DNA of 64,000 nucleotides from Zizania palustris (lineage: Eukaryota; Streptophyta; Magnoliopsida; Poales; Poaceae). The notes beneath the pieces are model-generated. The model ran no database searches and was not told where the DNA came from. It worked only from the letters and a program-made list of their open reading frames with translations. How positions within the stretch are numbered: the stretch's first letter is position 1; every line of letters begins with the position of its first letter. Shown here in pieces: positions 21,061 through 32,972 of this stretch. Location: NCBI GenBank assembly GCA_019279435.1, contig JAAALK010000286.1, positions 36,517,712-36,581,711 of the forward strand, given 5' to 3'. Both the position numbers and the translations under genes were made by a program.

Positions 21061-21680
21061 ATCGAGGTACCCATCTCTCTCTCTCTTTCTACATTTTTCA
21101 TATTTCAACAATTTAGAGCTATCTAGCAAGACAACAATGGAGAAATGAGACAATCTACTAACAGTATCTAAGGCATTAAAACCTTACCTTGCATGCTATA
21201 AGTTAATCAGTGCTTTTTCTTATGAATAATCAGTGTTCCTTTTAGAACCTTAGTAAAAAGTAGTGGTTACTGTTCCATATTCCCTGTACGCCATTAAATA
21301 CCATTAGCATGTAAAAAACTGACAACACATCCAAAAGGAAATTAAACCAGAGAAGCAAAATACTCATGTTAATGCAAATCGCAGAAGATTTGATTCCCTC
21401 TAGAACATAAAAAAATCCTAGAAAAATCAGTTTCGAGAGCTTCCTCTTGATCTGGGAAATGTTTTATCAAGGAATTGTATAGGACTGTAATATACAAATT
21501 ACTTTTGAAAACTATACTAATTCTAACAAAAAAATTCAAAAAAATAAAATGTACGACTTTTAGACGAAATCAAAATTAGCATACTCACGACCGCTCGTGG
21601 ATCTCAGAGACGGTGTCCATCACCTGCCCGTGGCCTTGCTCCTGGATTGTCTTCTACAGGAATTATATAGTGCTAACAAT

Positions 21681-21842
21681 CGCCGCCTCTGCTACCCCTC
21701 CCCTTGCTCCGCTATCCGCCGCCTCTGCTACCCCTCCCCTTGCGCCACCGGTCGCCGCCTCTGCTACTCCTCCCCGTGCGCCGCGTCGCCGCCTCTGCTA
21801 CCCCTTCCCCTTGTGCTGCCGCCGCCTCTGCTACCCCTCCCC
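21681..21842. repeat. Minisatellite, five copies, 33-36 bp period
   Basis: CGCCGCCTCTGCTAC starts at 21681, 21717, 21753, 21787 and 21820, each followed by a CCCTCCCC-type segment. A non-coding tandem array between the CACTA leader and its transposase region. Confidence 0.85.
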
Positions 21843-22320
21843 GTGGCACCTCTCTCCTCTCTACCTCTCTCATCCTCTCCCCCTCCCTCGTGGCGAGGGC
21901 TCGATAGGGCATGGCGAGGGCGCAGCGGAACCACGGCGAGGGCATGACGAGGGCGTGGCGAGGATGTGACGAGGTTAGATCTGGCCACCCGGTGCACTAG
22001 TGTAGAAAATGGGGAAGAGAAGAGGAGGTAGAGGAGATCAAGTGTGGCGGCTGGAGAGGGGGTGGAGAGAGAGAGGTAGTGGGGATAAGTTAGGGTTTAG
22101 AAATGGGCTTTAAATGAGCTGAAATTTAAATGGGTTGTGTGGTAAAATTTAAATATATATGTGCTATTAATTAAATTGTTGTATTAATTTTTGGTTTGTT
22201 GATGATTTCATTACGGTGATTAGTATTACATATATATACTTTATTATATATATTTTTTCGTATGCAATTATTTATTTGACAACAACGTAGATAGTGTAAC
22301 AAAACCTATGCGTCACCCGT

Positions 22321-22581
22321 TTCGGACCAACATGTCTCACACATGTCATGCGTGTGAGATGTGTAGGTCCGGAATTGTCCCTTTTTGGACAACCTCAGAG
22401 TGGGCGACAGAGCGTGGTTTTATGACGAGTCATGAGTCCGAATGGGATTTTAGTAACATAACCTTGTTGTTCTCCATTGCACCACTATCAGGCGTGCAAT
22501 TGGAGAACATCGGGGTTATGCTGCTGAAATTTCGTTCGGACTCATGGCTCGTCATAAATACCATGTTTTGTCGGTCACTCT
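22321..22581. repeat. Hairpin cluster upstream of the CACTA transposase
   Basis: Three inverted repeats lie back to back. The first is 22321-22373 (TTCGGACCAACATGTCTCAC against GTGAGATGTGTAGGTCCGGA). The second is a short perfect stem TTGTCC/GGACAA at 22375-22392. The third is a long imperfect stem with arms about 22398-22490 and 22487-22581, pairing for example TTATGACGAGTCATGAGTCC with GGACTCATGGCTCGTCATAA. A transcript from either strand would fold strongly. Confidence 0.8.
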
Positions 22582-22615
22582 TGGGTGGGTTTAGGACCTA
22601 TCTTTTCCTATAGAC

Positions 22616-23399
22616 ATGGGCCCGTGGTACTTATACATGATGCATTCTCGATTGAATGAATGTTTTGCCTATAGAATGGCTGAAGACAACCGACGGTGGA
22701 TGTATAGTGCTTGGATGAAAAGTGGAGCTCACACGAGGGAGTGGGTAATCAAAGCTGAGAAATTTGTTGATCGTGCATTCACTTTGACAACAAACACTGG
22801 TGCGAGGTGCCCATGCATGAAGTGCAGAAATTCTCGTTGGCAAGACAAGAGGACGTTGTCATTGCATATTTGCAAATATGGTTTCGTGCCAGGTTATGAA
22901 GTTTGGTCTTTCACGGCGAGACAGGCCGTGAAAAAACGGTATTAGTAGTGGAAGAAGAAGATGATAGCGTTGCTGACGATAGGATGGATGAGATGCTTGA
23001 TGCTATACGACCGGAGTTTGAATCAAACCCTGAGGATCCTCCAACACCGGAGGTTCAAAAGTTTTTCGACATCCTTCGAGCTTCAGAAGAGCCATTGCAT
23101 GAGCACACCACCGTAAGCGTTCTCGCTTTCGTGACTCGTATTATGGCTATTAAGTCAAAGTTTGCATTTTCAACCAATTGTTATAAGGAGCTCTTGAATC
23201 TGATCAGCGATATCCTTCCTAAGAACCATAAGGTGCCGAAAGACATGTACCAGTCAAAGAAAATGCTTTCTGCTCTCGGTATGGAGTATGAGAAGATTGA
23301 TGTGTGCCGAGATAATTGTATGTTGTTCTGGAAAGAACATAGTAATGAGGTGAAATGCTTAAAATGTGGTAAACCGAGATTCTTTTCTCGGCGATTATA
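22616..23399 (+). pseudogene. CACTA TNP2-like transposase, N-terminal part only
   Basis: The frame from about 22676 encodes the transposase-associated N-terminal domain: RRWMYSAWMKSGAHTREWV, CPCMKCRN and LSLHICKYGFVPGY. A +1 shift near 22930 then leads into DRMDEMLDAIRPEF and the start of the TNP2 domain: KIDVCRDNCMLFWKEH and CLKCGKPRF, with Cys pairs as expected. Coding then ends at 23397-23399. The several hundred residues that normally follow, including the acidic catalytic positions, are absent. It is a truncated, inactive copy. Confidence 0.8.
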
Positions 23400-23599
23400 A
23401 TGATGTGGCAGTTCCCGAGAAAAGGAAACACCAACATAAGAAGAAAAAAGTAACATGGCGTGCTTTGGGGAGAAAAAGACAAATTGATCCTGATTTTGAT
23501 GATAATTGACAAGTAATTGTTTTCATACATGCATATGCAATATACTTCATATTACATGTTTTTTCATATGTACAAACCTTCTTTACTAATAAATGCTTG

Positions 23600-25700
23600 T
23601 TTGTGCTTATTTTGAACAGGATGTCGAAAAAGGTGAGGAGTGTCACGAGGAAGCTCTTCCGCTTGGGGAGTTCATCGGCGAGTACTCCGGCGAGTACACC
23701 GACGAGTCAGGAGGACACCCTATTCCAGGGTAGTTCCTCTTCTTCAAACAGACGTCGTCAAGAGCAGCTCCTGAGATGCATAGATCCGATATTAATTGGT
23801 CGGCCTATTGCATTTCAACTAGATGATGAGGTAACTTTCATATTGTTTTTTATGCCAGTTATAAACTATTACTAATTGTTTCAATACTGTTTTGTAGGAG
23901 GAAGAACACATGGAGAGTGCGGGTCACGAGGATCATCCGGTGGGTGGGGGGCAGGAGGGGGATGTCCCAGAGTGTGCGGCTCAGAGGGATGACCCAGAGG
24001 GTATGGGGCAGGGGGATGACCCGGAGGGTGCGGGGCAGGGGATCTCCCGGAGGGTGCGGGTCAGGAGGAAGAGGCTGAGGCTGTCGGCGGGTCCTCAATA
24101 TCTTTCAGGATGAGCTGCCTGGTCGCCCCACCAGTAGTCTCTTCCGATGGAGCCAAGATCGAGATTACGCCTGTAGGTGACGGGTAAGTGTAATACTCTT
24201 CTGTTGTTTTGCTTTTTTTTTCAAAAAATTTCTTTCACTAAACTGACTTTATTTATTATGTATTTCTAGATCTTGGATTGACTCTCGGTTTGACGGCACT
24301 TCGAGGGTCAGGCAGGTTAACCAGATATTGGGTAACCTGTGTCGTCTGCACTACCCAGGGGTGCTGACAATGCCGACCGGTGAGTGGGTTCTATGCCAGA
24401 CATGGGACCAGTATCAGTTTGCTCCTGACGGGCGCCACGGAACTGCCCAGGGGGCGGTGTCTCATGACTTCTGGGTATGCATGTGTTTTTTCAATCTTCT
24501 TTTAGGCTTTTCGAGTTACAACACTTTACTAATCATTACTTTTGCAGTTACGCTTTTGCTTGCCAGAAGTCGACAATCACCATAACCATGCCCTTCAAGT
24601 CTTCAACAACAATGCACATAAGGTGGTGAAGGACGCCATTTCGTATGCCCGCATTCAAGCGAACAATGCTTACTACAAGGAGAAGCTAGGGCAACGAATG
24701 AGCAAGGCGATGGGCTCATCATCAATCTATTTGACTGAAGAACAATACCGTTCGGTAAACAATTCTAACTTTTTAAATCTTCGATTGTTGAGATTTGTTG
24801 TCATATAATACAAATAGCATCTCTGTTTAGGTGAGGATTCCGTGGTTTGCAAACTGCGAGGACGCATATTTCGAATTCTGCAAGATTTGGTCTTCAGCCG
24901 CATTTAAGAAGACTTCCGAGCAGAAAAGACAATGCCGCGGGACGGATCCGAAGCACAGATATGGTGCCGACGGACATATTCGCCACGCTAAACGCATGGT
25001 AAGACCTCCTTCTGTCACTCTCTAGCTATAGATACATTGTAATGCGACTAACTCATTTCTAATGTACATGAAGCGACATCTGGCAACGTGCTAAGTGACA
25101 TAGAGGTGTATACCTCTGGTCACAAAGGAAGCGATCCTACTCAGCCAGATGTCTTGTGTAGCCAGACAGCCACATACCATTTGGTGAGATGTTATTAAGA
25201 GTTTACGTAATTTCATTTTTCTGCGTCTAGCTAATCGAACATGTTTTTTGCAGACGCAGTATGGTGAACACATGGTTCGACTCCATGGAGAGGACTATGA
25301 TTGGCGGAGAGAACCTGTCGACCAAATGGCCGTGTACTCCAGCGGAGGTGGCAAAAGCCATGGACGGTGAGACAGTGTTTTTATTAATGTTTTGTGTATG
25401 GTATTGTGATGGTACCTAACTCATTCAATGTTGCAGGTACACCATGTTCAATGGAGTTATTGACTCGAGAGCGGTGAGAGCTCAGAAGTCAGCTCAGTAG
25501 TCGCAGAGCTCCGTCGGAGTTGGCTCCAGCCGTCGTCGCTCTTCAGAAACCCTGGAGGTGGTTCGGGTGAGGGAGGAAATGAGGCGGCTACACGAGCACA
25601 ACAGGAAACAACAAGAGTACTATACCGCCTGCTTAGCACAACAGCAGGCGATGATCCAAGTAAGTTTAGTTTAGAGTGTTGCAGTTCAAAAGTATTCAGA
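23600..25700 (+). pseudogene. Second CACTA gene, plant transposase (Ptta/En-Spm) type
   Basis: A multi-exon coding region with short introns, in the place of the second CACTA gene. Recognisable pieces are WIDSRFDGTSRVRQVNQI (after 24271), TMPTGEWVLCQTWDQY, VVKDAISYARIQANNAYYKE (24600s), VRIPWFANCEDAYFEFCKIW (24830s) and VRVREEMRRLHEHN followed by a Gln-rich coiled coil (25560s). This set fits the Transposase_24 family of plant En/Spm elements. Splice sites (GTAAGT-like donors, TTGCAG acceptors) flank most pieces, but stops such as the TAG near 25497 break the model. Exon limits are approximate. Confidence 0.65.
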
Positions 25701-26004
25701 AATAGGTTTAGAACTAACTGATTACATTACAACATGTGTAGCAACTAGCCTAGCAAAATAGTGGATTTGACATGTCCATGTTCCAACCACTACCTCCCCC
25801 GCCACCACCACTATCTCCTACATCACCTGAGGTACCTCCTAGATACTTAAGTTAGCGTTTAGAAGGGTAGTTGAGTTCGTTCTCTAATTTTTTCTATTTC
25901 TTCAGAGTTTTCGTACGCCTGGTCAGGATGGAGCCTCCGGGGCAAATGTGGATGAAGCGGGAGGCAGCAGCGGCACCCACGACCCAAATGTGGGCGATCA
26001 GTGA

Positions 26005-26285
26005 GTATGGATGTGTATTGTGAACCTGGATTGAATCTCGATGTGTTATGTGACTTTGTATGTGAATTTGGATAGTATATGTGAATGCGGATGTGTATTG
26101 TGACTTTGAATGTGAATTAAGTTGTGTTATGTGATTTTGGATGTGATGTGTGAAGTTTTGGATGTGAGATGTGATTTTGGATGTTATATGTGAAGTTTGA
26201 ATGTGATTTTGGATGTGAAATGTGAATTTGGATGTGTATTGTGAATGTGATTGAAATTGTGGTTGGATGTGAGTGTGAGTAGGGG
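26005..26285. repeat. TGTGAATTTGGATGTG minisatellite
   Basis: A degenerate tandem array of GGATGTG(TA/AT)TTGTGA-type units with variable spacing, about 280 bases long, between the second CACTA gene and the 3' subterminal repeats. Non-coding. Confidence 0.75.
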
Positions 26286-26309
26286 AACCAGGAAAAAACA
26301 AAAAAAATA

Positions 26310-26692
26310 CCAGCTAACTTCCGTCGGCTTTTACCATAGCCGACGGAAGTTAGTTGCTTTCGGCCACGTGGGCAGAAAGGCTAACTTCCGTCGGCTAGGG
26401 CCAAAGCCGACGGAAGTTAGGTGCACCTAACTTCCGTCGGCCAGGCTGGCCGACGGAAGTTAGCGCCCCTCTGCTGACGTGGCAGAGTTCGGCGCTAACT
26501 TCCGTCGGTCACGTGAAGCCGACGGAAGTTAGCTAACTTCCGTCGGCGGCTTCTAACTTTCGTCTACCCGCTTCCGTCGGCCAAATGCCGACGGAAGTTG
26601 GCCTTTTGCCAACGGAAGTTAGCTTCTTCCATCGGGAAAGGGCTAACTTCCGTCGGCTTTGGCCGACGGAAGTTCCCTGTTTTGTTGTAGTG
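26310..26692. repeat. CACTA 3' subterminal repeats and TIR
   Basis: At least a dozen direct and inverted copies of TAACTTCCGTCGGC/GCCGACGGAAGTTA, many as head-to-head pairs with a 2-15 base spacer. The element ends with CTGTTTTGTTGTAGTG, the inverse of the left TIR. The array is denser than at the 5' end. Confidence 0.9.
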
Positions 26693-27038
26693 TATGGAGA
26701 TGTTTAATTTTGGAGATGTTTTTGTTATGGATGATGTTGTTATGGATGATGTTTAATTTTGGACATATTTTTGTTATGGATGATGTTTAATTTTGGACAT
26801 ATTTTTGTTATCCCTTAACACTATAATTGATTACATTAACGGTTACGTTACCTTGAACTAACCAAACACCACCTAAATATTCTCCAATTACAGTATTATG
26901 TATCTTTGACTTAAATGATTCTATTTATTATTATTTTGGAGTAGTATGATAATCAAATAAGCCACGCCAGAGTGACAAAATATCAATTTTACCAATTTTA
27001 TCGGTGAGAGCGAGTGAATATTGGCTCTTTTTGTACAT
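26693..27038. other. Harbinger 3' remnant between CACTA and gypsy
   Basis: It begins with the 58-base unit shared with 20325-20382, followed by two more copies of a GATGATGTTTAATTTTGGAC unit. Further on, AACTAACCAAACACCACC near 26860 could be the inverted Harbinger terminus (read inward GGTGGTGTTTGGTT). I could not find a matching left end near 16 kb, so the boundary is tentative. No gene. Confidence 0.45.
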
Positions 27039-27043
27039 AATAT

Positions 27044-28450
27044 TGTTGATAGCAAAAAATGGCATTAATGGTTAAGATTGTCAAAATATCAATTTTGGTA
27101 ATTTGGGCCGAAAATACACAAGTCCTGGACTGGGCCAAAACCCTACAGGGCCGAAAGCCCATCGAGTTGTGGGCTTCGGAAGTTTCTAGCGAGCCTGCTA
27201 CCTTCGGCCCGAAGGTCTTCGGAGGCCCACCTCACTGAAGCTTCGGCCCGAGGAGCAGGCTTCGGCGGGTCTGGCCGAAGGCCCACTTTAGGCAGGAAAT
27301 CAGAGATAGAGTTGATTTCGATTCTAGCTAAGTTTTATCCCTACGTGAGATTAGGCCGAGTCCTATCAGATCAGGCTTAGAAATTAGAATTCTAGCCCCT
27401 ATAAATATAGGGGTGAGGCCGATTCATTAACCTCCCAACACAAATCAACACAAAGCCCTAGCTTTGAACTGTACCTTTATTTTTACCTTTACTTTTCTGC
27501 AATCTTCGTGGGTTTGCCTAGAAGCCCTCCGACGGTCACTTCAGAACAATGGTAATCCTTGTTACTTTGCCTGTGAAGTATCCGTTAATCTACGTAATAG
27601 ATTGCTATCGCATTGTTACTTCGCTTGTGAAGTATTCGTTAATCTACATAATAGATTGATATCGCCTTGTTACTTCGCCTGTGAAGTATTCGCTAATCTG
27701 TGTAACAGATTGCTACCTTCGCTCCTAGTGCAACACTTAGCAAAATTCGGTCCCCAGGCCAAATTGGCACTTGATATCTGTTCTGTTGTAGGTTTCCATG
27801 TTCGGAGCCACTTCGTTGGAGGTGTCCGGAGCCAAGAGATTGGTTTCGGAGGTTGCCAGAGCACCCCTCGGCGAGACTACTACTTCGACTGCCCATGGCG
27901 GACCGTCACACTGTCATCGGTTTGACTGAGTCTCGCACGCCAACATGCTTCGCAACAGACCTCATCACGACAGGCTTCGCCACACTCGTACCCCGCATCA
28001 GACGAAGTCACTCCCGTGCATTGCATCTGAGTTATTTTACTGTGTCAGAGACTTTGCGGCGAACCCCGCTATTCGGAGGTGATTATCGCGTCAAGATCTA
28101 TTCGGAGCCTACCTTTGATCAGATCAGTCCGAACGCCGAAGACACCCTTCGGTGGGACCCTTCGCATCAGACGCCGAAGGTCCCCTTCGGCGATACCCTT
28201 CGCACTGTACACTTTGGATTAGTCAGGCTCCGCTCAGCTTGCTAATTTGTTCTGTTTAATATATTTCTTTTGGCTAATTGGATTATTTCTGTGTGATCTG
28301 ATTACCTGGCGACTCTACCCCCTTGCCACAGTTAAGGGTAGTCGGAACGCGACGTCGGTGTTGTGTTACACTTAGGCCTGTCCCTAAGTATCCACACACT
28401 TTTGGATCGTCGAACTGACCCAAGTGTGGGGGCACGTTTTCGTGTCAACA
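27044..28450 (+). repeat. Gypsy 5' LTR
   Basis: 1407 bases bounded by TGTTGA...TCAACA. It is rich in CTTCGG/CCGAAG words, and three near-identical 60-base units with TTGTTACTTCGCCTGTGAAG lie at about 27558-27710. Bases 27901-28450 match 38776-39326. Confidence 0.9.
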
Positions 28451-28457
28451 CACTTTT

Positions 28458-28475
28458 TGGCGACTCCGCTTGGGA
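28458..28475 (+). other. Gypsy primer binding site
   Basis: TGGCGACTCCGCTTGGGA starts seven bases after the LTR end, the expected place for the tRNA primer site of minus-strand synthesis. The TGG start fits a tRNA CCA end; the tRNA species was not determined. Confidence 0.6.
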
Positions 28476-28488
28476 AGGCTGCGCCAAC

Positions 28489-30543
28489 ATGACAAGTACA
28501 TCTACATCGGCCACCGGTACATCTACAACGACTACTACGCCTACATCACCGATGGATCCCATGGGAGGCACGGATATCAACCACCGCAACATCATGACGC
28601 CTACCCTTGAAGATATTCCCGTAGAAGACCGAGCAGAGATCGAGGCAAAGATGAAGGCACTCAAGGACCTAATGCTTGGGAGCTACGTCAAGACACGTGT
28701 AGGCTTCATCAAGCGCGACATCAACGTCCCCGACCTCGCTCGGATCCAGGTAACACCAGTATCACCTCATTTATCTTCTTTAAAAATTGAGCAGAAGATA
28801 GCTGCATCAGTAGATCAAGCCGTTAGTGCTTCGCTAGCCAACCGGTTAGATTCTAAGAAGGTTCATCTTTACCGAGGTCGTGCCTCAAGCTCATATTGCT
28901 AGTATACCTCCGATGAATCACATTTACAACAGAACTGATGGTAGTACTGGCAAAACTATCACGTTTCCGGCCTCGTTATCCATGGCCGAGACCAATCATT
29001 ATACTTATGACCAAGATAGCACTGCTCACCATGTGCCGCCCCCACCTACGCCTGCGCCAGCTTTACTCACGCTACCCGCGCCACATGCACAAGCGCATAG
29101 GCCCGAGCACATCGTACAACTAGCGCATGAAGAGGGAAGCCATGGCCTACACACCGACATCCCACCATGTGTCGCGCCACCACATGAGAGACGCGCGCAG
29201 GCAATAGGTCAGAATGACATTGAGGAGCGGATCCGCACACTGTTTAGGGAGTGTACCGGCTTCGTACCTAGGGATCGAGCTAGGGTTTACCGGAAGCCGT
29301 ACCCCGATCATTTCGATACAATACCTTACCCTCGTGGATATATGGTCCTTGAATTCACCAAATTCGACGGTGAGGGTAACAAAACCACACTAGAGTATGT
29401 TAGTCAATTTTTGGCATAGTGTGGAGAAGCTAGTAAGTCAGATGCTTTAAAACTTAGACTATTTTCTCTCTCGCTATCTGGCACCGCTTTCACTTGGTTT
29501 TCGGCGCTCCCGCCGAACTCTATCCAAATGTAGGCTGAGTTAGAACAAAAATTCCATGACTACTTTTACACGCCTGAAACAGAACTTAGGCTTTCACACT
29601 TGGCATCGGTTAGACAGAAATCTAGCGAGAGCGTCTCTGAGTATATCAAGCATTTTCGAGATACCAGAAATCGATGTTTTAGTCTTAATATTTCAGAAAG
29701 GGATTTGGCGGATCTGGCTTTTAGCGGGTTGCGTTCTGAGATTAAGGAGAGACTAGGCAACCATCACTTTTTAGAGGTTAGCCAAGTCTGGCAGCAGGCT
29801 CTGGTCCAGAAAGGCCGAGCTAAATATAAGAAGTTTATTAAGACATTTAGCAAGCCTAGGGCTGAAGTCCATGTTATGGAACACTCCGACAAGGAAGAGT
29901 CGGAGGAGGAGGAAGATTCAGCCGACATGTACGCGGCCGAATGGGTTTGGAACGCTAATAGTAAGCCTGTTACTTGCTCCGAGTTACAACCGTCTCCCAC
30001 CAAGAATCAGCCTAGCGAGATCAAGTACTCATTTGATATAACTAAGTGTCATAAAGTATTTGATTTCCTCTTGAAAAACCAGCTTCTCAGGTTGCCTAAA
30101 GGCCAAGTCATTCCATATGCCGACGAGCTAAAGAAACAACCATACTATAAGTGGCATGATTTGCATTCGCACTATACTAATGACTGCAATGTCTTTCGTC
30201 GACGGGTTCAATCGGCCATAGAGGAAGGACGATTGAAGATAGACCCTAGTCCGAAGATGAAGCTGGACAAAGACCCCTTTCCCGTGAACACCGTCGGTCT
30301 CGACGAAAAAAGAGTGCTGATTCGGCCAGAACAGGCCGAGTCAACTAAGGGGAAAGCGGTCATTATTGGAGAACCGCATGCACGCACACTCGTACCTAAT
30401 AACCCTAAAGTAGGTGTGTGGAAACGGAATGTTAACACATCTCCTTCGGCTAGGGCTCGCAAGAAGCCAAAGGTAACGTATCATATGTTGTTAAAAAAAC
30501 ACCAAAGAAAAGCTAAGGAAACAGGCCCCACGCAAATAGGCTA
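28489..30543 (+). pseudogene. Gypsy gag
   Basis: Coding starts at ATG 28489 with a Thr/Ser-rich leader (MTSTSTSATGTSTT) and continues through PVEDRAEIEAKMKALKDL, then in a shifted frame from about 28880. The retrotransposon capsid domain follows: DTIPYPRGYMVLEFTKFDGE, LSLSGTAFTWFSALPPNSI, KFHDYFYTPETELRLSHLAS and RNRCFSLNISERDLADLAFS. The C-terminal part has an acidic stretch and HDLHSHYTNDCNVFRRRVQS. TAG stops at 29417-29419 and 29531-29533 both sit where Gln is expected, and a frameshift lies near 28890. Not functional. Confidence 0.8.
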
Positions 30544-31412
30544 AGTCAGCCGAAGGGACCAAAGCGGTCGGAGGGTGGCTTCGGACCACAATGGCCGAAC
30601 CCTCCGCATGAGGACTTTGGGCCACAGTGGCCTAACACCCCCTATGTTGGCTTCAGACCCCAATGACCAAGCCCAGCTTCGCATTGGACGAACCCTCCGG
30701 CTGGAGGCTACGACCCACAATGGCCGAACATACCTCCGGCCTGGTAGGACCCCTCGATGATATGGTCCGAGATACCGTCGACCTAGCCGAACCCCCTCCA
30801 GGTAATGGGTTCGACTCGCAATGGGCGAAGCCACTGGATCCACCGATGCCTCCACCATACAACTGGGCAGGGACCCCGTGGGCTTTGTACGTATCACAAT
30901 CAGAGCACCCTTCACAACATAACACTATTCCTTGTTTTCCTTCGGAGTATTATAACTGGTAGGGACAAACAGACGCAATGGAGGGGGGCATCATCCACAG
31001 GCTATCCGTAGTGCCTCCAAATCGACTCACGCAGGACGGAGCCAAGGGAGATGAATGCGAAGAGGCAAAAGGCAGGGGATCTGAAGCTATCATAGTCAGA
31101 GTAGGGTCTCAGGAAGTCCCAATCCTGAAGGCCCCTTCGCTGAAGCCTGACAGAGGTAAGTCCCCTCCTCCAGCCGCAGCCAGCACCGGACCCTGGTCTG
31201 ATCAGCCATACGAGGCTAGTCCGTTTAGCAAGGTCCGCAGCGAAGGCCCTTCCGGTTATGAAATGAGTGAGGCCGAGTTGGGCAGCACCCCTTTGGCCAA
31301 AAATAACAAGAACAAGGCAGTGACACCTAGTACCAAGCCACAACCATCTTGAGCACCTCCAGGTATATCCAAATCACAGAAGAGGCGTCTACAATGCCTA
31401 CGAGCGTAAGAG
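30544..31412 (+). pseudogene. Gypsy gag-protease linker region
   Basis: Weakly conserved, Pro- and Gly-rich sequence between gag and protease, readable in pieces separated by stops (for example EPPPGNGFDSQWAKP and LKPDRGKSPPPAAASTGP). Gypsy elements often have a poorly conserved spacer here. There is no domain I can name. Confidence 0.5.
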
Positions 31413-32972
31413 ATGCGCGAGAAGAAATCCGAGGAGGAACGAGACGCCATCTTTGAAGAAATCTATCCTCGGCCAATGGTGAGACATGTATGGAGGATCA
31501 AGCCGGTTGAGATGACCAACCCAGCTCCTAGTCTAAGCGACGATGATGATGACATGCTTGATGACGACTACTCTCCCATCTCCGAGGGACCAGCGCCTCA
31601 GGCAATGGACATCAACGTCGTCATGCTACCCACCGAGTTCGCCCTACCACAGGATGAGGTCGAGGTACGCAATGCTATTTTTGAAAAACCCGAGGATACG
31701 ACTCGCCATATAAAGCCTCTCTACGTCAGAAGTCACATTAACGGAAAGCCGATCTCCTAGATGCTTGTTGATGGTGGCACCACGGTTAACCTAATGCCTT
31801 ACTCGCTATTGAAGAAACCTTGCAGGGGTGAGGAGGATCTAAAGAAAACCAACTTAATTCTCAACAGCTTCAACGACGAGAGTTCCGAGGCCAAAGGGGT
31901 GCTCTCCATGGAGTTAACAGTGGGCAACAAGACGTTGCCGACGACATTCTTTCTCGTCGACGTCCAAGGTAACTACAGTGTGCTGCTTGGGCGTGACTAG
32001 ATTCACGCAAACTGCTGCATTCCTTCTACTTTGCACCGGTGCCTAATTCAGTGGGACGACGATGAGGTAGAAGTCATACCCGCAGATACTTCGGCCCAGG
32101 TAGCATTGACCGATGTATCCATTGACGCCATCCACAACAAAGTAGAGTTTCTATTAGGTAGAGATCGTTCGGATTACGATTTTGTTAGCATGTCCAGAGG
32201 ACGATTTGTACCAGTGTCTGTAAAGCCGGCCGGTGTAGCACGGCTGTTTCTAAATTAGTAGTCATGTCTAGCAAGAGTAATCAAGATTGGCTAAAGTCTC
32301 GTGTAGAGCAATATCGGTCTACTAAAGACGGTATTTCCGAGGCCATCGAAGACTTTAGCAAAGTAGAAAAATTAGGACAAGGTTTTGCGTCGATCGATCC
32401 TTTAGAAGAAATTGACATAGGCGATGGTAGCATCCCAAGGCCAACTTTTGTAAACCAAGACTTGCAGCCTGATGAGAAGGCTGAAGTAATAAAGTTGCTT
32501 CGGTTGTACGTCGATTGTTTCGCGTGGGAGTATAGCGAGATGCTTGGATTAAGCCGTGAGCTCATGGAGCATCGGCTACCTACCAAATCCGGATTTAGGC
32601 CTTATAAACAGCCCCCCATCGCTTTAATTCGGTCATCTATGACCGAGTTAAAGAAGAAGTTGAGAGGTTGCTCAAAGCTGAGTTTATTAGGCCATGCAGG
32701 TATGCTGAATGGGTCGCTAACATTGTGCCTGTAGAAAAGAAAGGGAGCGGAAAAAATACGAGTTTGTATTGATTTCAGGGATCTAAACAAGGTCACTCCA
32801 AAGGACGAGTATCCAATGCCAATAGCCGACATGCTAATCAACGATGCTTCAGGACACAAGGTACTAAGTTTTCTTGATGGCAATGCTGGTTATAATCAAA
32901 TCTTTATGGCCGAAGAGGACGTCTACAAGACAACCTTTCGATGTCCTGGTTTTGTCGGTTTGTTCAAGTGGG
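31413..32972 (+). pseudogene. Gypsy protease and N-terminal reverse transcriptase
   Basis: The aspartic protease is read from MLVDGGTTVNLMPYSLL (31761), DGG being the active-site triplet, to VDVQGNYSVLLGRD. Reverse transcriptase then begins with HRLPTKSGFRPYKQP (32571). It shifts frame near 32620 and continues through VPVEKKGSG, IRVCIDFRDLNKVTPKDEYP and FLDGNAGYNQIFMAEED to GLFKW, where the copia LTR interrupts it (32973). The YXDD motif was downstream and is lost. In-frame TAG codons precede MLVDGG (31758-31760) and follow LLGRD (31998-32000). Confidence 0.85.

Larger units (their letters stand above)
20392..26692 (+). mobile_element. CACTA (En/Spm) DNA transposon, 6.3 kb
   Basis: Both ends carry the 16-base inverted repeat CACTACAACAAAACAG, and the element is flanked by a 3-base duplication TAT (20389-20391 and 26693-26695), as expected for CACTA. 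Subterminal regions contain many copies of TAACTTCCGTCGGC in both orientations. The interior holds GC-rich minisatellites, a hairpin cluster, a truncated TNP2-like transposase and a second, multi-exon transposase-like gene. The lack of the central TNP2 catalytic region makes it a defective copy. Confidence 0.95.

Noticed and set aside
20583..21153. Long overlapping frames (140-170 codons) on both strands
   Set aside because: They are Gly/Arg/Ala or Pro/His-rich translations of a CCGCCG minisatellite inside the CACTA leader and have no domain.
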